64,000 nt of DNA from Onchidella celtica (GCA_963931925.1 OZ007581.1:10600192-10664191); one strand, 5' to 3'; numbered from the stretch's first letter, positions 11,019-23,990 are shown. Made by a program: numbers and translations. The notes: generated from the sequence alone by a model not told the origin.

Positions 11019-12367
11019 TCTGTTAAAAAACAGGGGTTGATCTTTCAGATTGTAGATTGTTTTCGTAATTCATTTATTGATTTTGTGGTCAGTTCTGAAG
11101 TATCTCATAGAAGAGAAAAGACTGGTTAGTGGTTATGGCTTTGGAGCCTGAGTATTTACAGAATATTTTTGTGACAGTGAAAATTTTCTCCATAAAAACT
11201 AAGCAGCTAAATTGCAGCTGTTGAAATAACATTTCTGTACATTTAATTATATTCATGGATCATTGACGTTAGAATTCCTTTAAAAAAAAAAAGGCATGTT
11301 GCGAGTTTGTTCAATGAATACTTCATTACATTTCAATATAAATATTGATAATTAAAATCAGAGTTGCTTTAAGAAATGGCATATCATAAGTCACAATATT
11401 CATCCATCATTATTCTAAAAAAAAATGACAGATTCTCTCTTAAGCCTATTTCTCATTGATCATGATGTTTGATGTGATTTTTATGCAGCTACATGAGCTA
11501 GTGAAAGAGCTTTCAATGTCAGTTTCATTCATGAACAAAGCAAGTTTCATATTTTTGTATCAACAAGTTGCTGTTTTTCAAAGGCTGCACAATATGTTGA
11601 ATGTCACAATTGGAGAGTTTGGAGTTCTGGAATAAAGCAGTAAAATATAAATCTTCTTGAACAGCATGGGAAACATTTCACTGTTCATCTCGCTTGCTGG
11701 CATTTCAACAGTTTCTCATTGTATAGGAGAGCATTTCAAAGCTTTGGTCACTTTTGTTATTCTTAGATGTGGCAAAACATTATTGCTTGTAACTTCAAAA
11801 GTATTAAATATATTGATACGTCATTTTATGAGCTTATAGATCTCACTATGGGCAATGAAAATGTAGTAGTCGTAAGTAAAAAAAATCACCAATGTCATCG
11901 ACATGCCAGTGCTTGAAATGGATGACGATATCAACATGGGGTCAGGGACTTTTGCAGAGTTGCAAATTTCTGCCGTTTTTTTTTTAAAAAAAACTTTCTG
12001 GAGTTCACTTAGTGTCAATGTAAGAGTGGGCAAACACATTTATATATGGACATGCTCATTTATAAAATGAAGACAGTTCCTTTTATTGTACATTTCCTTA
12101 AAAAAAATATGAAAACGACTCAAGGATGCAACTTTAGGTGGGTCTATGCACAGGTGCAAAGTCAAAATATGGCCAAAAGAAAAAGAAAAAATTGTATATA
12201 GCAAAGCCTGGTGGAAAAAATTGTACGGAATTGATATTATAAAACGCAAAGGTAAGGGAAAGACAGGCGGTGGGATGGGGGCCAAGCCTGGCAAGTTGGT
12301 CCTGTAGATGGATGTTTTCAAAGTCTTTTTTTTTAAACTACTTTTTAAAATATTGAAAGTTGCAGTT

Positions 12368-12547
12368 TAACCCTTTGACTACTGGTGATGCATTTGTTAG
12401 ATTTTCTCAAATCCTGTTTATATCAAGATTTACTATATTTCCCTTACTTTCGATGGTAAATCTAAACCTAAATCAGGACACTGATCTGTGCTTGAGAGCT
12501 TGTCATGGACAGCCAAAATCTGTAAAAGACGGATCAGTAAAGAGTTA
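12368..12547. mobile_element. Small inverted-repeat element with TTAACCC ends
   Basis: Begins TTAACCCTTTGACTACTGG and ends ATCAGTAAAGAGTTAA. Short complementary ends with TTAA on both sides. No coding potential. Confidence 0.4.
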
Positions 12548-13707
12548 ACAACATTGCTGATTCAGTATTGGATGGGTTAAATGCCACATCATCCCTTCAT
12601 ATTTGTCTTATGGGATGATATAATAAAAGGAACCATCCTTACTGACAGCAGTTCCTTTATGTGAGTGGATCTGATGAAGTCGGGCATGGGGTGAAAGACA
12701 AACTCACTGAGAAAATCCCCTCCGAAGGGGAAAAGTTTTGTATGGAAATTCAGATTTGCTTGTAAAATGAAAGATTAGCCGTTTTTCTGTATTCAGTCAA
12801 AATGTTTTGCTTGAAATCATCCTAAGCTGTGTTTTCATGCTTGGACGGAAATGGCAATGGAAATATCAAAAAGCCATCAAGTCCTAAAAGGAAACAAAAT
12901 TTCAGTGTTCATGAAAACATTCTTTTTATATCACAAGTTGAAGAGCTTTTGTTGTATCCATTGCCGTTTCTGTACACATGAAAACTCGACTTCAGAAATA
13001 TTTCATTTTGATTTTTTAAAGAGGTATAAAAGTTTCACTTTAAGCCCGATTTTGACCGACCCACTCACATATTTATACTAAAATCTGTATGTACAGAGGC
13101 TTGTGATAATAAACCAAATGGTTCGCATGGAGTTCAGTGGTTTGGAGAATTTTTCACTTTGACCCATGATTTAGTGTGAACACATTGTAGACTTTCATTA
13201 GAGTGACATTGTGCTATTCTTGTGTGGATTGCCTTAAAAGACATGTAAAATTTTAGCATAGCAATCATGGATCAGTTGTGAATGTGCCAGCATACTGCAT
13301 TGGTATACTATATAACCAAGTGCACAAGCAGCCAGCTGTCCTGACACTTTTCCCACATTTTCATGTTGTTTAAAGATAAACTTGATCTATTTTGAAAAGT
13401 AATTTTTTTTGCTATAAATATGCTCACATGTGGGTCTTGTCCATCCTTTTAATTGAATTTTTACATACTTTAATTTAGTTTCCTGAAGCAGTGTTAGTAT
13501 AAAGTATATTTACTGTCATTATTCAGTGAAAAATGTGTGTTGAAAGCTGCTGAAATTCTGCATACAGTAGAAGAATTAGGAGGCAAAGAGAGTTACAATG
13601 CCACATGTCTATTACATCTATCCTATTGGTCATGGTCCAACATTAGAAATTGGTGTGTCCCATTTTAGCTGTACAATTTTGGCAAATTTTGGTGTTTCTC
13701 CCCATAG

Positions 13708-13938
13708 AGATCAATCAATCAACAAGTCAATCAACCAGTCAGTCACTCAGTCACACAATCAATCAAGCAACCAATCAGACTGTCAGTCAGTCAATCACTT
13801 GATCAATCAACCAACCAATCAGACTGTCAGTCACTTATTGTGTGATTTCAGTCACTTAATCACACAATCAATCAACCAACCAATCAACCTGTCAGTCAGT
13901 CAGTCAATCAAACAATTGATCAACCAATTAGTCAATTA
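13708..13938 (+). repeat. (CAAT/CAGT)n degenerate tetranucleotide tract
   Basis: About 230 bp of TCAATCAA/CAGTCAGT-type units. The serine/asparagine/glutamine-rich open frame across it is low complexity and not taken as a gene. Confidence 0.85.
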
Positions 13939-13939
13939 C

Positions 13940-15070
13940 TGAAAGACATTTTGAGCTATAAACTTCAATATCTTAAAGCAAAGATTGCCGGAAGGAAATA
14001 GCGAGGGAAGCTGGAGAAATGTTTGAGAACTGTTGAAACATTTGGGTTGCTATTTGGAAGCAATTTTTCTGCAGACCAGGCAAATGGCAGGTTGGAAATC
14101 TGTGTGAGGTCTATGTCACATTGTAGGCATAACCGGAAGTTAGACTGGGTTGAGGGTACTTGGATAAGGTATGTCTTTCTTGGACATTAGCTGTAGCCAA
14201 CACGGATGAACACTGATGAGACATCAAATACTAGTGCTGGGCAGCGACTTGCTTTTGAGTGATCCGGATTTTTGGATCATCCACGTTAAAATATCTGGAT
14301 ATCTTTGTAATGATTCAAGTCTTTTATCAGTGAGGAGAAGTGGGTCTCAACCCTCGATCTGGTTCGAGGAGAGAAGAGGACAGTAGCCTACAAGTTCGCT
14401 GACTTCAGAGAGGGGTCGGTGTGTTAATAATTCTGTCTTTGATTTTTTTTTTTTTTGGTGCTCCTTTTGAGGCACACAGATCTTTTTTATGAGTGTCCAG
14501 AAAGACAAACCGCATCATTTAGATTTCTGAAAGCAAGGCAGAAGTGGGTCGCAAAACGGGTGGCAAGTGGGTCACCCATTTGCATCCAGATAATTAGATT
14601 GATCCATTTAAGTTAATGTCCAAATCTATATTCAGACTCATGCCCAGCGCCATCAAACATCAGCACTGACATCATATTTTATAGGACACATGAAAAAATG
14701 GCAGACATAGCTTTGTTTTGTATTCTGGGTTACGGAAATGTTACAGGTTAACAGTAATAAGACAAAGGTTCAGTGTCAAAATACATAACTTTGTATGAAC
14801 ACTGCAGTCAAGGAAAAATTCCACATTTTTATCTAGCTCATCTTAATAAATTCCTAGTTCATTTTAATTCAATTTTTCCACTGGTGTATATGGATATATA
14901 TATATATATATGAGAGTGGCATTATGTTGATATTCTTTGAGGTGATATTTATCTTGCTTTGATGTGTTTGATATAGTCTTGGTTAGCAGATAGGGCCATG
15001 TTGAGACTGAGTATTTTCAATGTGAATGATTGCAAGGATGGAGACCGCCAAATGAATGGCATGGTTCACA
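13940..15070. other. No gene seen
   Basis: AT-rich intergenic sequence with a poly-T run near 14440-14456 and a (TA)n tract at 14893-14912. No recognisable coding or structural element. Confidence 0.4.
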
Positions 15071-15074
15071 ATTA

Positions 15075-15365
15075 GAAAGTTATCATTTTTTTTTCTTCGT
15101 AAAAAGACCTGTTCATACATCATCACTGCTTCAGAAGACTGGAGTAACTAAAAAATTGATAAAATCAAATTTTCTTATATATATTCAACCACCTTCAAAG
15201 CAGCATCGAATGATCTTGGTTGTAAATTCCTAAGCTGAAAACTACTCAAAAACTTAAAAAAATTCATCATGTCTAGATCAGTTGTGCTAAAGTTAAACAG
15301 TTTTTTGCTTCTCCTGAAAAGTAGCCAAGACCGGTTACTACGGTTTTAGGGAACAGTAATGAAAT
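15075..15365 (+). repeat. Dispersed repeat, related to 49450-49650
   Basis: GCATCGAATGATCTTGG, GATCAGTTGTGCTAAA, CTCCTGAAAAG and GGTTACTACxGTTTTAGGGAA occur in the same order and orientation at 49450-49650. Non-coding. Confidence 0.65.
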
Positions 15366-15589
15366 ATTCTGTGACAGTGAGGGGAAGGTGCTGAATGGGA
15401 GAGTAATTACTGTAGGTATCCAGGACGGCGATATTTGACTGGGCTCAGGGACATCTGTGGTCTAGCGGAACTTTGCTTGGCTTTTGCTATTTGCATGGCT
15501 CACTCCATGTCACTGTACAGGTAGGCAAACATACAATAATACACACTAGCAGCCCTGGGCAAGCTAACTTTCACATATTGTGACATTTG

Positions 15590-15870
15590 TTCATACGTGG
15601 CTCTCTCATTGTAAAAAGACAAGTGCAGAATGAAATTTCTGATCATACTTTTGGATTTTATTTGACGAAACACATCTCTTTTTAATGGCTCAAAGAAATT
15701 TGTGAATAAATAGTATTAAAGTCTAAATTGTTCTCAAATGGATATGTCTAGTAATTTATCGTCATAAATTGAGGCAGTACACAAGAGTTTAATAGTTTTG
15801 GGTCTGATAGTCAAGAAATTTTAGTTCCTCACATGTTCACTGTCTGCCTCCATTATGGTATGATATATGT
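15590..15870 (+). repeat. Dispersed repeat, related to 9410-9690 and 52640-52915
   Basis: Shares ACACATCTCTTTTTAATGGC-like, AGTATTAAAGTCTxxxTTGT, GATGCAGTACACxAxAGTTT-like and TCAAGAAATTTTAGTTCCTC-like landmarks with the copy at 52640. Function unknown. Confidence 0.55.
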
Positions 15871-15989
15871 ATGTTTTCACTGTGTTAACATCATAACCTA
15901 AGTCAGATCCAGGCGAAATTGCATTGATCTTTCATGTTCTCCTTGAGATTGAGCCCAACATTGTCATATGTAAAAAGCACGGATGATCC

Positions 15990-16230
15990 AGCCTGTCTGC
16001 TCAATAATGCATTCAACAACTGACACCAAATGATAAGATATTTCATGTTGACAACACACTTTCGTGAGCATTTCTCAGAACTATAGAATTTATGTTAGCA
16101 CAGTGACGATATCTTGTGTGCCTGTCTGCTCAATAATGCTTTAAACTACTGGCACCGTAGGAAAAAATATTTCACATTGTCAACACACTTTCATGAGCAT
16201 TTCTATGAAATTTATGTTAGTGCTTAAGTA
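15990..16230 (+). repeat. Tandem duplication of about 120-130 bp
   Basis: GCCTGTCTGCTCAATAATGC, ATATTTCA(T/C)(G/A)TTG, CAACACACTTTC(G/A)TGAGC and AATTTATGTTAG occur once in 15990-16105 and again in 16121-16225, in the same order. Copies have diverged. Confidence 0.8.
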
Positions 16231-16939
16231 CTAACTTATCGAGGGTTGGCAACCAGAATGTTTTATGTCCAGAATTGTCAAATTGAGATAAGCCAGTTTG
16301 AAATTTGTAACTTGATAAAAATACAAACAACTGCAATAACTTTAAATGGTCACATGAATAGTTTTATCGGGTTATGAAATAAAGTCACACGCCTTGTGTC
16401 TTGGATATCTACAGACATTTAACAGCAGTGAATGAAATTGGACATGACACATTCTGGGTGATAACCCTTTGTGTGTTTTGTATCTATAGGCATAAACTGA
16501 CAAGCAGCATGGTTCAGTGATTTTCATAATGTTTTCTCATTGACCCCCGAGTTCAAAGAATATCCACTTTTTCATGTTTTTGATCAGCAAGAAAGATTGG
16601 GCAAAACTTACCCAAACTCACATTCCAGTGTATTCCGTCTTGTCTTTCAACTGTCAACATCAAAAAAAGGTGCCAGTCAGAAAAGACGCCATCCATAAGT
16701 ACATCCACTCAGTTCTCTCTTGTACGAGGGTACGACCATCAGAATAATGAATGGCTATGATAGGGCATTGCTGTTTCAAAACATGAGACTTTAGTAGCAT
16801 TTGGCGTGGATTGTTTGTTTCGTGAGATCAATAGTTCTATTTATGCAGTGTTTATATAGCAATCCTACAAATTCTTTGTTAAAAGAAAGAAGTAAATATA
16901 CACAAACTTTCAAATTCATAATGGACCCAGAAACCCATC

Positions 16940-17320
16940 TTAATGTAAAAGACAGAATCTGGCAAAAAGAAAAAGTTGTGTGTAGCAAAGCCTTGCATAA
17001 GAAATGAAAATGAAAGAACAGTAATAAGAGCCTGGTGACAAAAAAAAAATGTGGGTGACAAACACCAAGAGTCAAGAACTCGTTGTGGCCCGGGGGTTCT
17101 AGAAGATGTTAGGAAGTTAAAGACTGAAACATCTTATGAAAGAATCCACTCTTCCTCTGAAGATTCTCATCTGCCTCTCTCCACCTGAGCGGTTTCTCCC
17201 ACAGTTCAACAAAAAGCGTTATATTGTTCGTCATTGTTCTTTCATGTTCATTTCTTACTTTAAGTTTTGCTATATGCAACTTTTTCTTCTTGCCATATTT
17301 TGTCATTGCTGTAAGCCTTG
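16940..17320. mobile_element. Foldback MITE (ATATGGCAAAAAGAAAAAG termini)
   Basis: GGCAAAAAGAAAAAGTTGTG with GTAGCAAAGCCTTG (16962-16995) is matched in inverted sense by GCTATATGCAACTTTTTCTT and CTTGCCATATTTTG (17270-17303). Related foldback pairs lie at 22200-22595 and, as a single end, near 12165-12290. Confidence 0.6.
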
Positions 17321-17792
17321 CTGGGACCCCATAGACTTTCTGTGGTATGTATAATGTTTCCTTCCCATTTAAGCCTTTTAAATGCTGGGATCAACCATCT
17401 TCTCTCCCATTGGCCGAGGTTTATGTACATTATGGATGGCCTCTGATATCATCATTCAATCATCAGGCAAAACTGGGAGGAAAAACCAAGCCTGGAATAA
17501 ATACAGAATTCCACCGAGTTTCAGGGATCTTGTATCTTTATACATGAACTTAAGTTTTAGAGAGTTTAAAATTTCTCATTGTGATAGGGATACCAATGGT
17601 AGACTAGCTTCAGACAAAGGCAAGAGATTGGGGCAAAACTTTTAATTTTCTTTTTACTGTAAGAGGTCAAAAATGAAACAGTATACTCGCAGCTTTTTCA
17701 TTAGCAAAGTATGGCATTGTGTCATGCAAATTGTGTAAAAAATGTACCTTGGAGGTGTTAAGTCAGCGAGGAAATGAACAAATTACATAATT

Positions 17793-17960
17793 AGGGGTGA
17801 ACCAGACCAGGGCTAATTATTATGCATCACACCCAACACACTGCCCACACCTTGACGATATGGGCAGTGATTAGTGTGCTAGTGTGATGCATAATAATCA
17901 GCTGGTGAACCACCAGTCTGGTGCCAACACCAACGCCAGTCTCCTTCACCCCTTAATGTC
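17793..17960. repeat. Imperfect 165-bp palindrome (MITE-like)
   Basis: AGGGGTGAA at the left pairs with TTCACCCCT at the right. GGCTAATTATTATGCATCAC with ACCC pairs with GTGTGATGCATAATAATCAG, and CACTGCCCA pairs with TGGGCAGTG around a small loop. The whole segment can fold into one long hairpin. TTA/TTAA borders the ends. Confidence 0.75.
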
Positions 17961-17999
17961 GTATTAGGGGATTCTCACTGTAAAGGCGGCCGCCTTTTG

Positions 18000-20640
18000 T
18001 GGATCTGCAGCTGATTGTCTTTTCTCTTTCAGGTATTTCCACCTAACCTTTTTGTTTATTTATTTATTACATGTATTTATGTGTGATGGTCAATTCCAAT
18101 TTTATACCCACTTTTTTTTTTCTTTCCCATCATTGAAAGTCATAATTCCATAATATTTTTGTGTCATTTTAGGTTGGGCAGAGATTTACTTCCTTGTACC
18201 GTGGTATACTGTTGGTATCATTGGAAACCTTAGTTTTTGTTGGGCATTTGCCATATTGTTGTGTGCATTTTTGCCTTTTTGAGAAAATGAGGATTGAAGT
18301 TTGGCCGGCAAATGGGCTGAAACGGATAAAACATTAAGTCACAAACATATATCTCAAAAAGTTTTTAACCAATTGGATGACACTTTTACATAATTAAATT
18401 AGGAGTGAGAGATATACTTTCATGACAAAACCATGAAATCAGCAAAATGTCGCATCCAGCCTTATAGCGAATACCCCTCGATTTCATAATTTGTTATGCT
18501 TTTGTTTTATATCTGTAGAATCAGAGATTTATTTCTCAGCACTGTGGTTTACTGTTGGTATAATTGAAAACCCTAATTTCAGATTTTGTTTTTGTTTCTG
18601 TATCATGTCAGTGCTGTCAGAGGTTTATTTCTTGGTACTGTGGTGTACAGATGGTATAATTGTTTAAAAAGCTAGGTATTGAAACTGAGAATGAATGAGA
18701 GGGTGTTACTTCAGCCCAGTAAACAAGGAAGAAAAGATGTCTCATTGGTCATTCACTGAATTCTGAGTTTCTGGGAGTTTGAGAGGTGAAATCTGAAGTA
18801 GCATCAGACCAGAAAAGACCTCCAGGACTCAAAGGACATTTGTATCTTGTACATGACATAACTGAGCGGTCCTGGCAGACACATCAGAGATTTGTTTACA
18901 TGGCCATGGCCATCTCTGCTTTGGTAAACCCAGTGAGAGATTCGTGGATTCCCTAACCATTTGTTAGTTGGGTAGGACCTCAAAATTTTGCATCTGAACT
19001 CATTTTCTGGGCACTGAGTTGAGGGTCGAGATTGAATATTGTATTTATAGGTCATTTCCAAAACCAAAACTTACATGTTTTTTTTTGCTTGGCGATTCCA
19101 GGAGTTTCAAGTGCTTTTTTACTTTCTTTCGCGTATTTTGCAAGTTCGGTATTTCATGTTTTGCTCACAGTCAGTTTTGTGCCAGAGGAGGACTTTTTTA
19201 AGTTGATGTACAAGGGAACAGAATGGACAGTCTTCGTATTTGTGGTGACACCGAATCTGTTATATCTGACAGCGACCCAAGTTGACAAAATCCAATAAAA
19301 TGGTGGTCAGGGCTTAAACCCAGAGTTTTCAATTCTTGCTCGTTTAGATTCAAACTTTACCATCTTTCATTAGAAAGTAACATGAGGTAGCGCACTGCAC
19401 CCACTGGTCAGTTGTGCCCCGACTATCAGAGTTCTCAAGGCGTGTCTATCCTGTGAGGCCTGTAGACGGCTGCAAGGTCTCAGCCTATCTCCGTAATTTT
19501 TCTACGGTACTTTCTTCTCGGTGGGCCATGCTACCAGTCTTAAAACGGCATATTGTGAACAGGTCTGTAATATGTGTTGTGGAGTTTGGGCACTTGTCTA
19601 ACATTTACACCGAAGACATGCCGTAGCCTTCAGGCTTGAACATGTGAGCATTGAGCCTTTGGTGTCCAGTTCAGAGTCTAAATATTGTGGTTTGCTGTTT
19701 TCTGCTGGCCTTAGTGATGAAGTCAAGTGGGTGTTTACTTCTTGCATTTCTTCTGAAACTTCTGATTCTCCAATCTGTGTTGTAGGGAGTAGACATATTA
19801 TGTGACATGACATGACATGATCTGCTGGGGGTCGTAAGACAAAATTCCACTGTCTTGTCTGCATAAAATGAATAATGTATTTTTTTTTGCTTTGTTTTCC
19901 CCCACCTAATATGCATGCAGTATTTACATTGTAATCCCTTGTTTTATGATTATTATGAGAGGTTTTTTGTTACTGTTTTATAGTTCTTAATTTTGGTGAT
20001 GTAATCTTAATATATTGTGTGCTTTATTGAGGAGCTGAGATATGGTATTATGGTGGTGTTCTGAGTTTAATATGAGTTTCTTGGTGTCATGTAACCAAAT
20101 TGCAAATGCTCACAACATGGTCTTTGTTACCTGTGGTAAATTTCCCAAAACCAATTAGCTAAATTTAATCCTAAAATAATAGCTAAACGTAATCTTAATC
20201 CTAAAAAAAAAAAAATTCAGTGTTAACAAGGGTAGGAATCCTGCAGAAATTTCTTGATTTCCAGATTTTTTTTCCATCTGAGATATAAAAATTAAAATGC
20301 AATGTAAAATGTTGTAGTCAGCTGTGACGTCTAACGTTAAAATTTCAGGAAATATTTCTCCTTAATTTCATTCCATTAGCATGCAGTGGTTTCATTTTCT
20401 GTGTCATTTGTTAACAAATTTTTGGTTATTCTATCCCTGTTGAACCAAACCGTAACTTTAACCTGACCCCAGCTCTAAAACTTTGGCCAAAAAAAAAATT
20501 GAAAACCCAGTTTGCCCACATTGTCCATTCATATTACAGATAAGAATGTGTTGTTGGGGGGTGCATAGTCTTATTACAAAGCCAAATAGAGAAAATACTG
20601 AGTTATGCTCACTGTTCAGCAGTGGCTTATAATGTAAAAT
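18000..20640. other. Intergenic; short repeated motif only
   Basis: A block of about 55 bp (CAGAGrTTTAyTTCyy.GTAC.GTGGT.TAC.G.TGGTAT) recurs at 18179-18240, 18521-18580 and 18617-18665. Open frames at 18804-19067 and 19414-19626 show no recognisable domain. No gene called. Confidence 0.45.
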
Positions 20641-20654
20641 ACTACACGCCCTTC

Positions 20655-21095
20655 ACAACAGCTATAGGTAGAATGCGCATGATGTCACAATGTTTTTGTT
20701 TTGATCTTCATACTCTGAAGATGGCCGGTGGATCAGCTGATTAGTGTAACTTCGAGATATGTCTAAGCGGTTAAAATGCCTGCTGGTTGCATTGTAGTTG
20801 ATTGTTATGACAGGGGTGGAAAGGATGGATCCAAGCTGGTCAGATTCCCTACCATCCGGGTAAACAAGGGAAAGAAAGTGAAAGAATTGACCGAATGTCT
20901 CCCATTGAGCATGTACACGTGTCATTGTTTACTGTAGCGAACTACTTTTAGCTTGCCTTTGGTTGGTTCGCGATGTCTCCCATGCTCGCAGTGCAAATCA
21001 GCTAATGAATCAGAATCAATGCCACAATTGCCATAATGATGCGTGGGTCCTTACACTAAAGATGGCGGATATGTGCATTCTACCTATAGATACCT
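20655..21095. mobile_element. Remnant DNA element carrying a THAP-like exon
   Basis: Bounded by an inverted repeat of about 20 bp: GCTATAGGTAGAATGCGCAT near 20660 and the reverse complement of GTGCATTCTACCTATAGA near 21073. The interior holds a short THAP-like open frame (20776-20937). A P-element-like or other THAP-transposase relic is the natural reading. Length of about 440 bp means it is non-autonomous. Confidence 0.4.
20776..20937 (+). pseudogene. THAP zinc-finger N-terminal fragment (53 codons)
   Basis: The frame starts MPAGCIVVDCYDRGGKDG and continues KLVRFPTIR with a basic stretch NKGKKVKEL. The C-x4-C pair right after the initiating Met and the (V/F)RFP motif about 20 residues later are the beginning of a THAP DNA-binding domain. 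The distal C-x2-H pair and the AVPTIF-type box are not present; the frame ends at TAG 20935-20937. Either a truncated transposon remnant or a stray exon. I favour a remnant because inverted repeats flank it. Confidence 0.4.
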
Positions 21096-21489
21096 GCATG
21101 CAACAAAAACATTCATTATGTAAAAACATGTTATTTATAACTGATTCTGTTTCCTTCTCTTGGACTGTTTTGCTGTGTGGATCATTAACACATGTGGATA
21201 TTGTCCTGTTTGTATACTACAAACTGAAGGAATTAGTTGCCATGCCATACTTAGGTTCACCTGAACTCCGAAACAAACTCTATAGTTGTGCATAAAAAGT
21301 GGAGAGTATACTCTCTTCTGTACAAAATACATTTAACTCAGGACTGGTAGTGTTAAAAAGATGCACCTTGAAACTACTGAACTTTTCAGGGACAAAGTGA
21401 GCATCAGGGACTTTTTCTGCTCAGTAATTCAGTTTTAGCATTTGCTACCTTAGGCAGGATGTACAAGTAAGCCCTTCAGTGGTGTTTGT

Positions 21490-21740
21490 TTAACCCTTTT
21501 ACTGCCAAGCCTAAATGCTCTTCCTTCCTTTACACTACCAGGATAAATGCATTATCGGGTAGAAAGACAGCAGGAAGTCGTAAAATTCGGAGTGCAAAAC
21601 ATGTGGGAACAGTCGGCTGGTATATCGTCCTGGAGGCACTTTTAGCATGAAACCATAGGGCTGATATAACGGCTGTGCATCAGTCTTCTGCAACATATGA
21701 TGGCCCCAACATGGCTTGAACATGAGGGTTAAAACTTGTG
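21490..21740. mobile_element. Small inverted-repeat element with TTTAACCCTTT ends
   Basis: TTTAACCCTTTTACTGCC at the left and CATGAGGGTTAAAA at the right form short inverted termini around about 240 bp of non-coding sequence. A C-rich run follows at 21774-21793. Confidence 0.35.
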
Positions 21741-22199
21741 GCATTGGCTGTACAACGTAGCAATGCTGCCCTGCCCCCCCACCCCCCCCCCCAGCTCTGT
21801 TTGTTCCTGGCCACAGGTGCCTATGTTTTTATTTCAAGTTCACACGTTCAGCAATCTTTACCTCTGAATTTGATCCAGGCAACATGCAATAGTTTCATTT
21901 TCCGTGTCATTTGTCCATAAAAATCTTTTTCTTTTTTTTTCTTTTTGTGCCATGCCTAATAAATACTCCCTTCCTCTGTTTTATAATTGACATTTTTTTT
22001 GTTCGTTCCCTTTCTTTGCCATAGATTTTTATGTTATGCGTCGTGTTTATTGACATTGTGCCAAATGTAATACCTGAGTTTCTAATCAGATAAACATTTA
22101 ACATCAGGAGTTGGAGATATTCATTGTCAGGTTTCAGCCCATTGTAAACATACCATAGAACAGAAGGTGGCTGACAAACTGTTTCTGTGTCCTAAAGCT

Positions 22200-22600
22200 G
22201 TAGTGAGTAAAGTCAAAATGTGGCAAAGAGAGAAAGTTGTATGTAGCACAGCCTGGTATGAGAAGTAACACAGAAAACAATACTATAAAACGCAAAGGAA
22301 AATGAAAGACAACTTGAGTTGTCGGTCAACTGACCTTTGTCAGGAAAAAAAATGTAGCAGGACAGCAAATTGAACAAACAGGGAAATTGTAGAATATCTC
22401 AGAAATGTGGATACTAATCGTCTGCGAGTTCTAGACTTGGATTCTCAGAACACAGCCTGTTTGTCGGAGTATGGTGGCTCGAAGTATCTTTCCTTTGCCT
22501 TAATGTTTTTTTTATTGCATTGTTCCTGTATTATTTCGTGCATAAGGCTCTACAGCTTACTTTTTCTTTTTGCCATATTTTGACTTTGAAGATAAGGGCC
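22200..22600. mobile_element. Foldback MITE, second copy
   Basis: AAAATGTGGCAAAGAGAGAAAG with TTGTATGTAGCACAGCCTGG at the left is answered in inverted sense by GGCTCTACAGCTTACTTTTT with CTTTTTGCCATATTTTGACTTTG at the right. The same termini as 16940-17320. Confidence 0.6.
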
Positions 22601-22704
22601 AGTCCAGTAAAATACAAGTCAGTGGCATCATATATATTGTTTCTATGTTCACTTTTCCATGGAAGTTATAACTGACAATTTCAGTGTGTCTTTATAGGGC
22701 AGAT

Positions 22705-22953
22705 CGCAACCTTAGTTCTTATTTGTTCCAACTCCACGTTTTGCACAATAGAAATTCAATGTTAAATGTTTGCGGCTTTAGTATTATGATAAGGAGTTGA
22801 ATAAATTGGAACTGTGAAACTGCTTGATAAGTGCTGCATGCAGCGCATTTTAAACAAATGTCAAAGTGTCCATAGGTTATACCTCTTCTGCATGCTACGA
22901 GATCTCCAGATTTTCAGAAATGGAAATAGGACTAACAAGAACTAAGGTTGTGG
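22705..22953. mobile_element. MITE (CTTAGTTCTTATTTGTTCC family), intact copy
   Basis: About 250 bp. The left terminus AACCTTAGTTCTTATTTGTT is matched in inverted sense by the right terminus ACAAGAACTAAGGTTG. No coding potential. Sister copies lie at 49971, 54675 and 60029, with partial copies at 640-1545 and 50805. The 35-bp array at 55-650 is built from its terminus. Confidence 0.8.
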
Positions 22954-23990
22954 CTGGCATTCTTGCCCCTTGTTATTTAGTTGGTAGGTCTATGATTGTC
23001 ACTCATTATGAAGGATATCAAACCAAATTTCAGAAGTTCATAAAGAATTTGAACAAATGAATATGAATGGACTACTAACCTGTGTTCTTGCAAAGTTTGT
23101 TTATCAGTGTGCAGAGCTGGCATAAGGATAATTGCACATTAACATGCTCTAAACTGAAAAGAAATTCTGTTTCATTTCTTATTTAACTCATAGTTCATGA
23201 ATTACCTGGCTACTTACGTCATTTTTGTCCAGTCTTCAGCTTTATTTTGTTTTCATATTTTTTTTGTTGGAAATGTGAATTTTTTTATTTTTTAAGAAAT
23301 CTTTCTTGTTCCTCCCACTGTAAAGGTTTTAAAAGTGAAGTGAAGAGATTAATTCTATACCATGTCTAAGTTCACCGGGACTTCAAAAGCAAATGATATA
23401 CATGTACCTAGTTGGTCATAAAAATCAGTGAGTTTACTGTCTTCTGTGCAAAGCATGACCCAGTATTGTGTTTATGAGAGTGATGCACCTTAAAGGAGCT
23501 GAAAAGTGCAAAGTGGCTGTTACTGAGCCAACACGCCGCAAAACCCAAACTCGAAACTCAGATTTAAAAGAGTTGAAGATTTTAGGGTCATACTGTTCGT
23601 AACAAACACTTTTTGCTAAAGCTTACACAATATCTCAAGTTTATTTTTGTGTGTGACTTAGGCATGGTGTAGAACTAAGTTGTTCACCTATGTTATCTCA
23701 CCATGTTACAGTATATTCCATTGTTTAGACCAGCAGTGCGTGCAATGCTATGGCATGTGTATAATATGTATGTATGTGTGCAGGTGTGCTTTAAGAAGAT
23801 TTATTTGAATGCATTCTGATGTTCACTATTATTAAGATCCCCTTTTTCTTTCATTTTTCATTCATTGTAAAGGTGCAATAAACATCTTTAGTCTTGGAAC
23901 TAATTGTGTCATTTGCTTGTCTTTGTCATTGACAAAACTGTCTGCTTGTCTATAGGTCTTGAGGGGCCATTCATTTATAAGGTTTTTTTG
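22954..23990. other. No gene seen
   Basis: AT-rich intergenic sequence. Nothing recognisable apart from short simple repeats such as (TATG)n near 23765-23780. Confidence 0.4.

Larger units (their letters stand above)
10046..13690. other. 3' flank of PAF-AH gene; no further gene recognised
   Basis: AT-rich sequence with open frames up to 151 codons (10348-10803), but no recognisable domain, no conserved motif and no splice-supported continuation. It contains small TTAACCC-ended inverted-repeat elements (about 10278-10487 and 12368-12547) and a MITE fragment (about 12165-12290). Part is likely 3' UTR. Confidence 0.5.

Noticed and set aside
13708-13938. Possible CRISPR-like spaced repeats
   Set aside because: Degenerate tetranucleotide tract in a eukaryotic genome, with no constant repeat-spacer structure.
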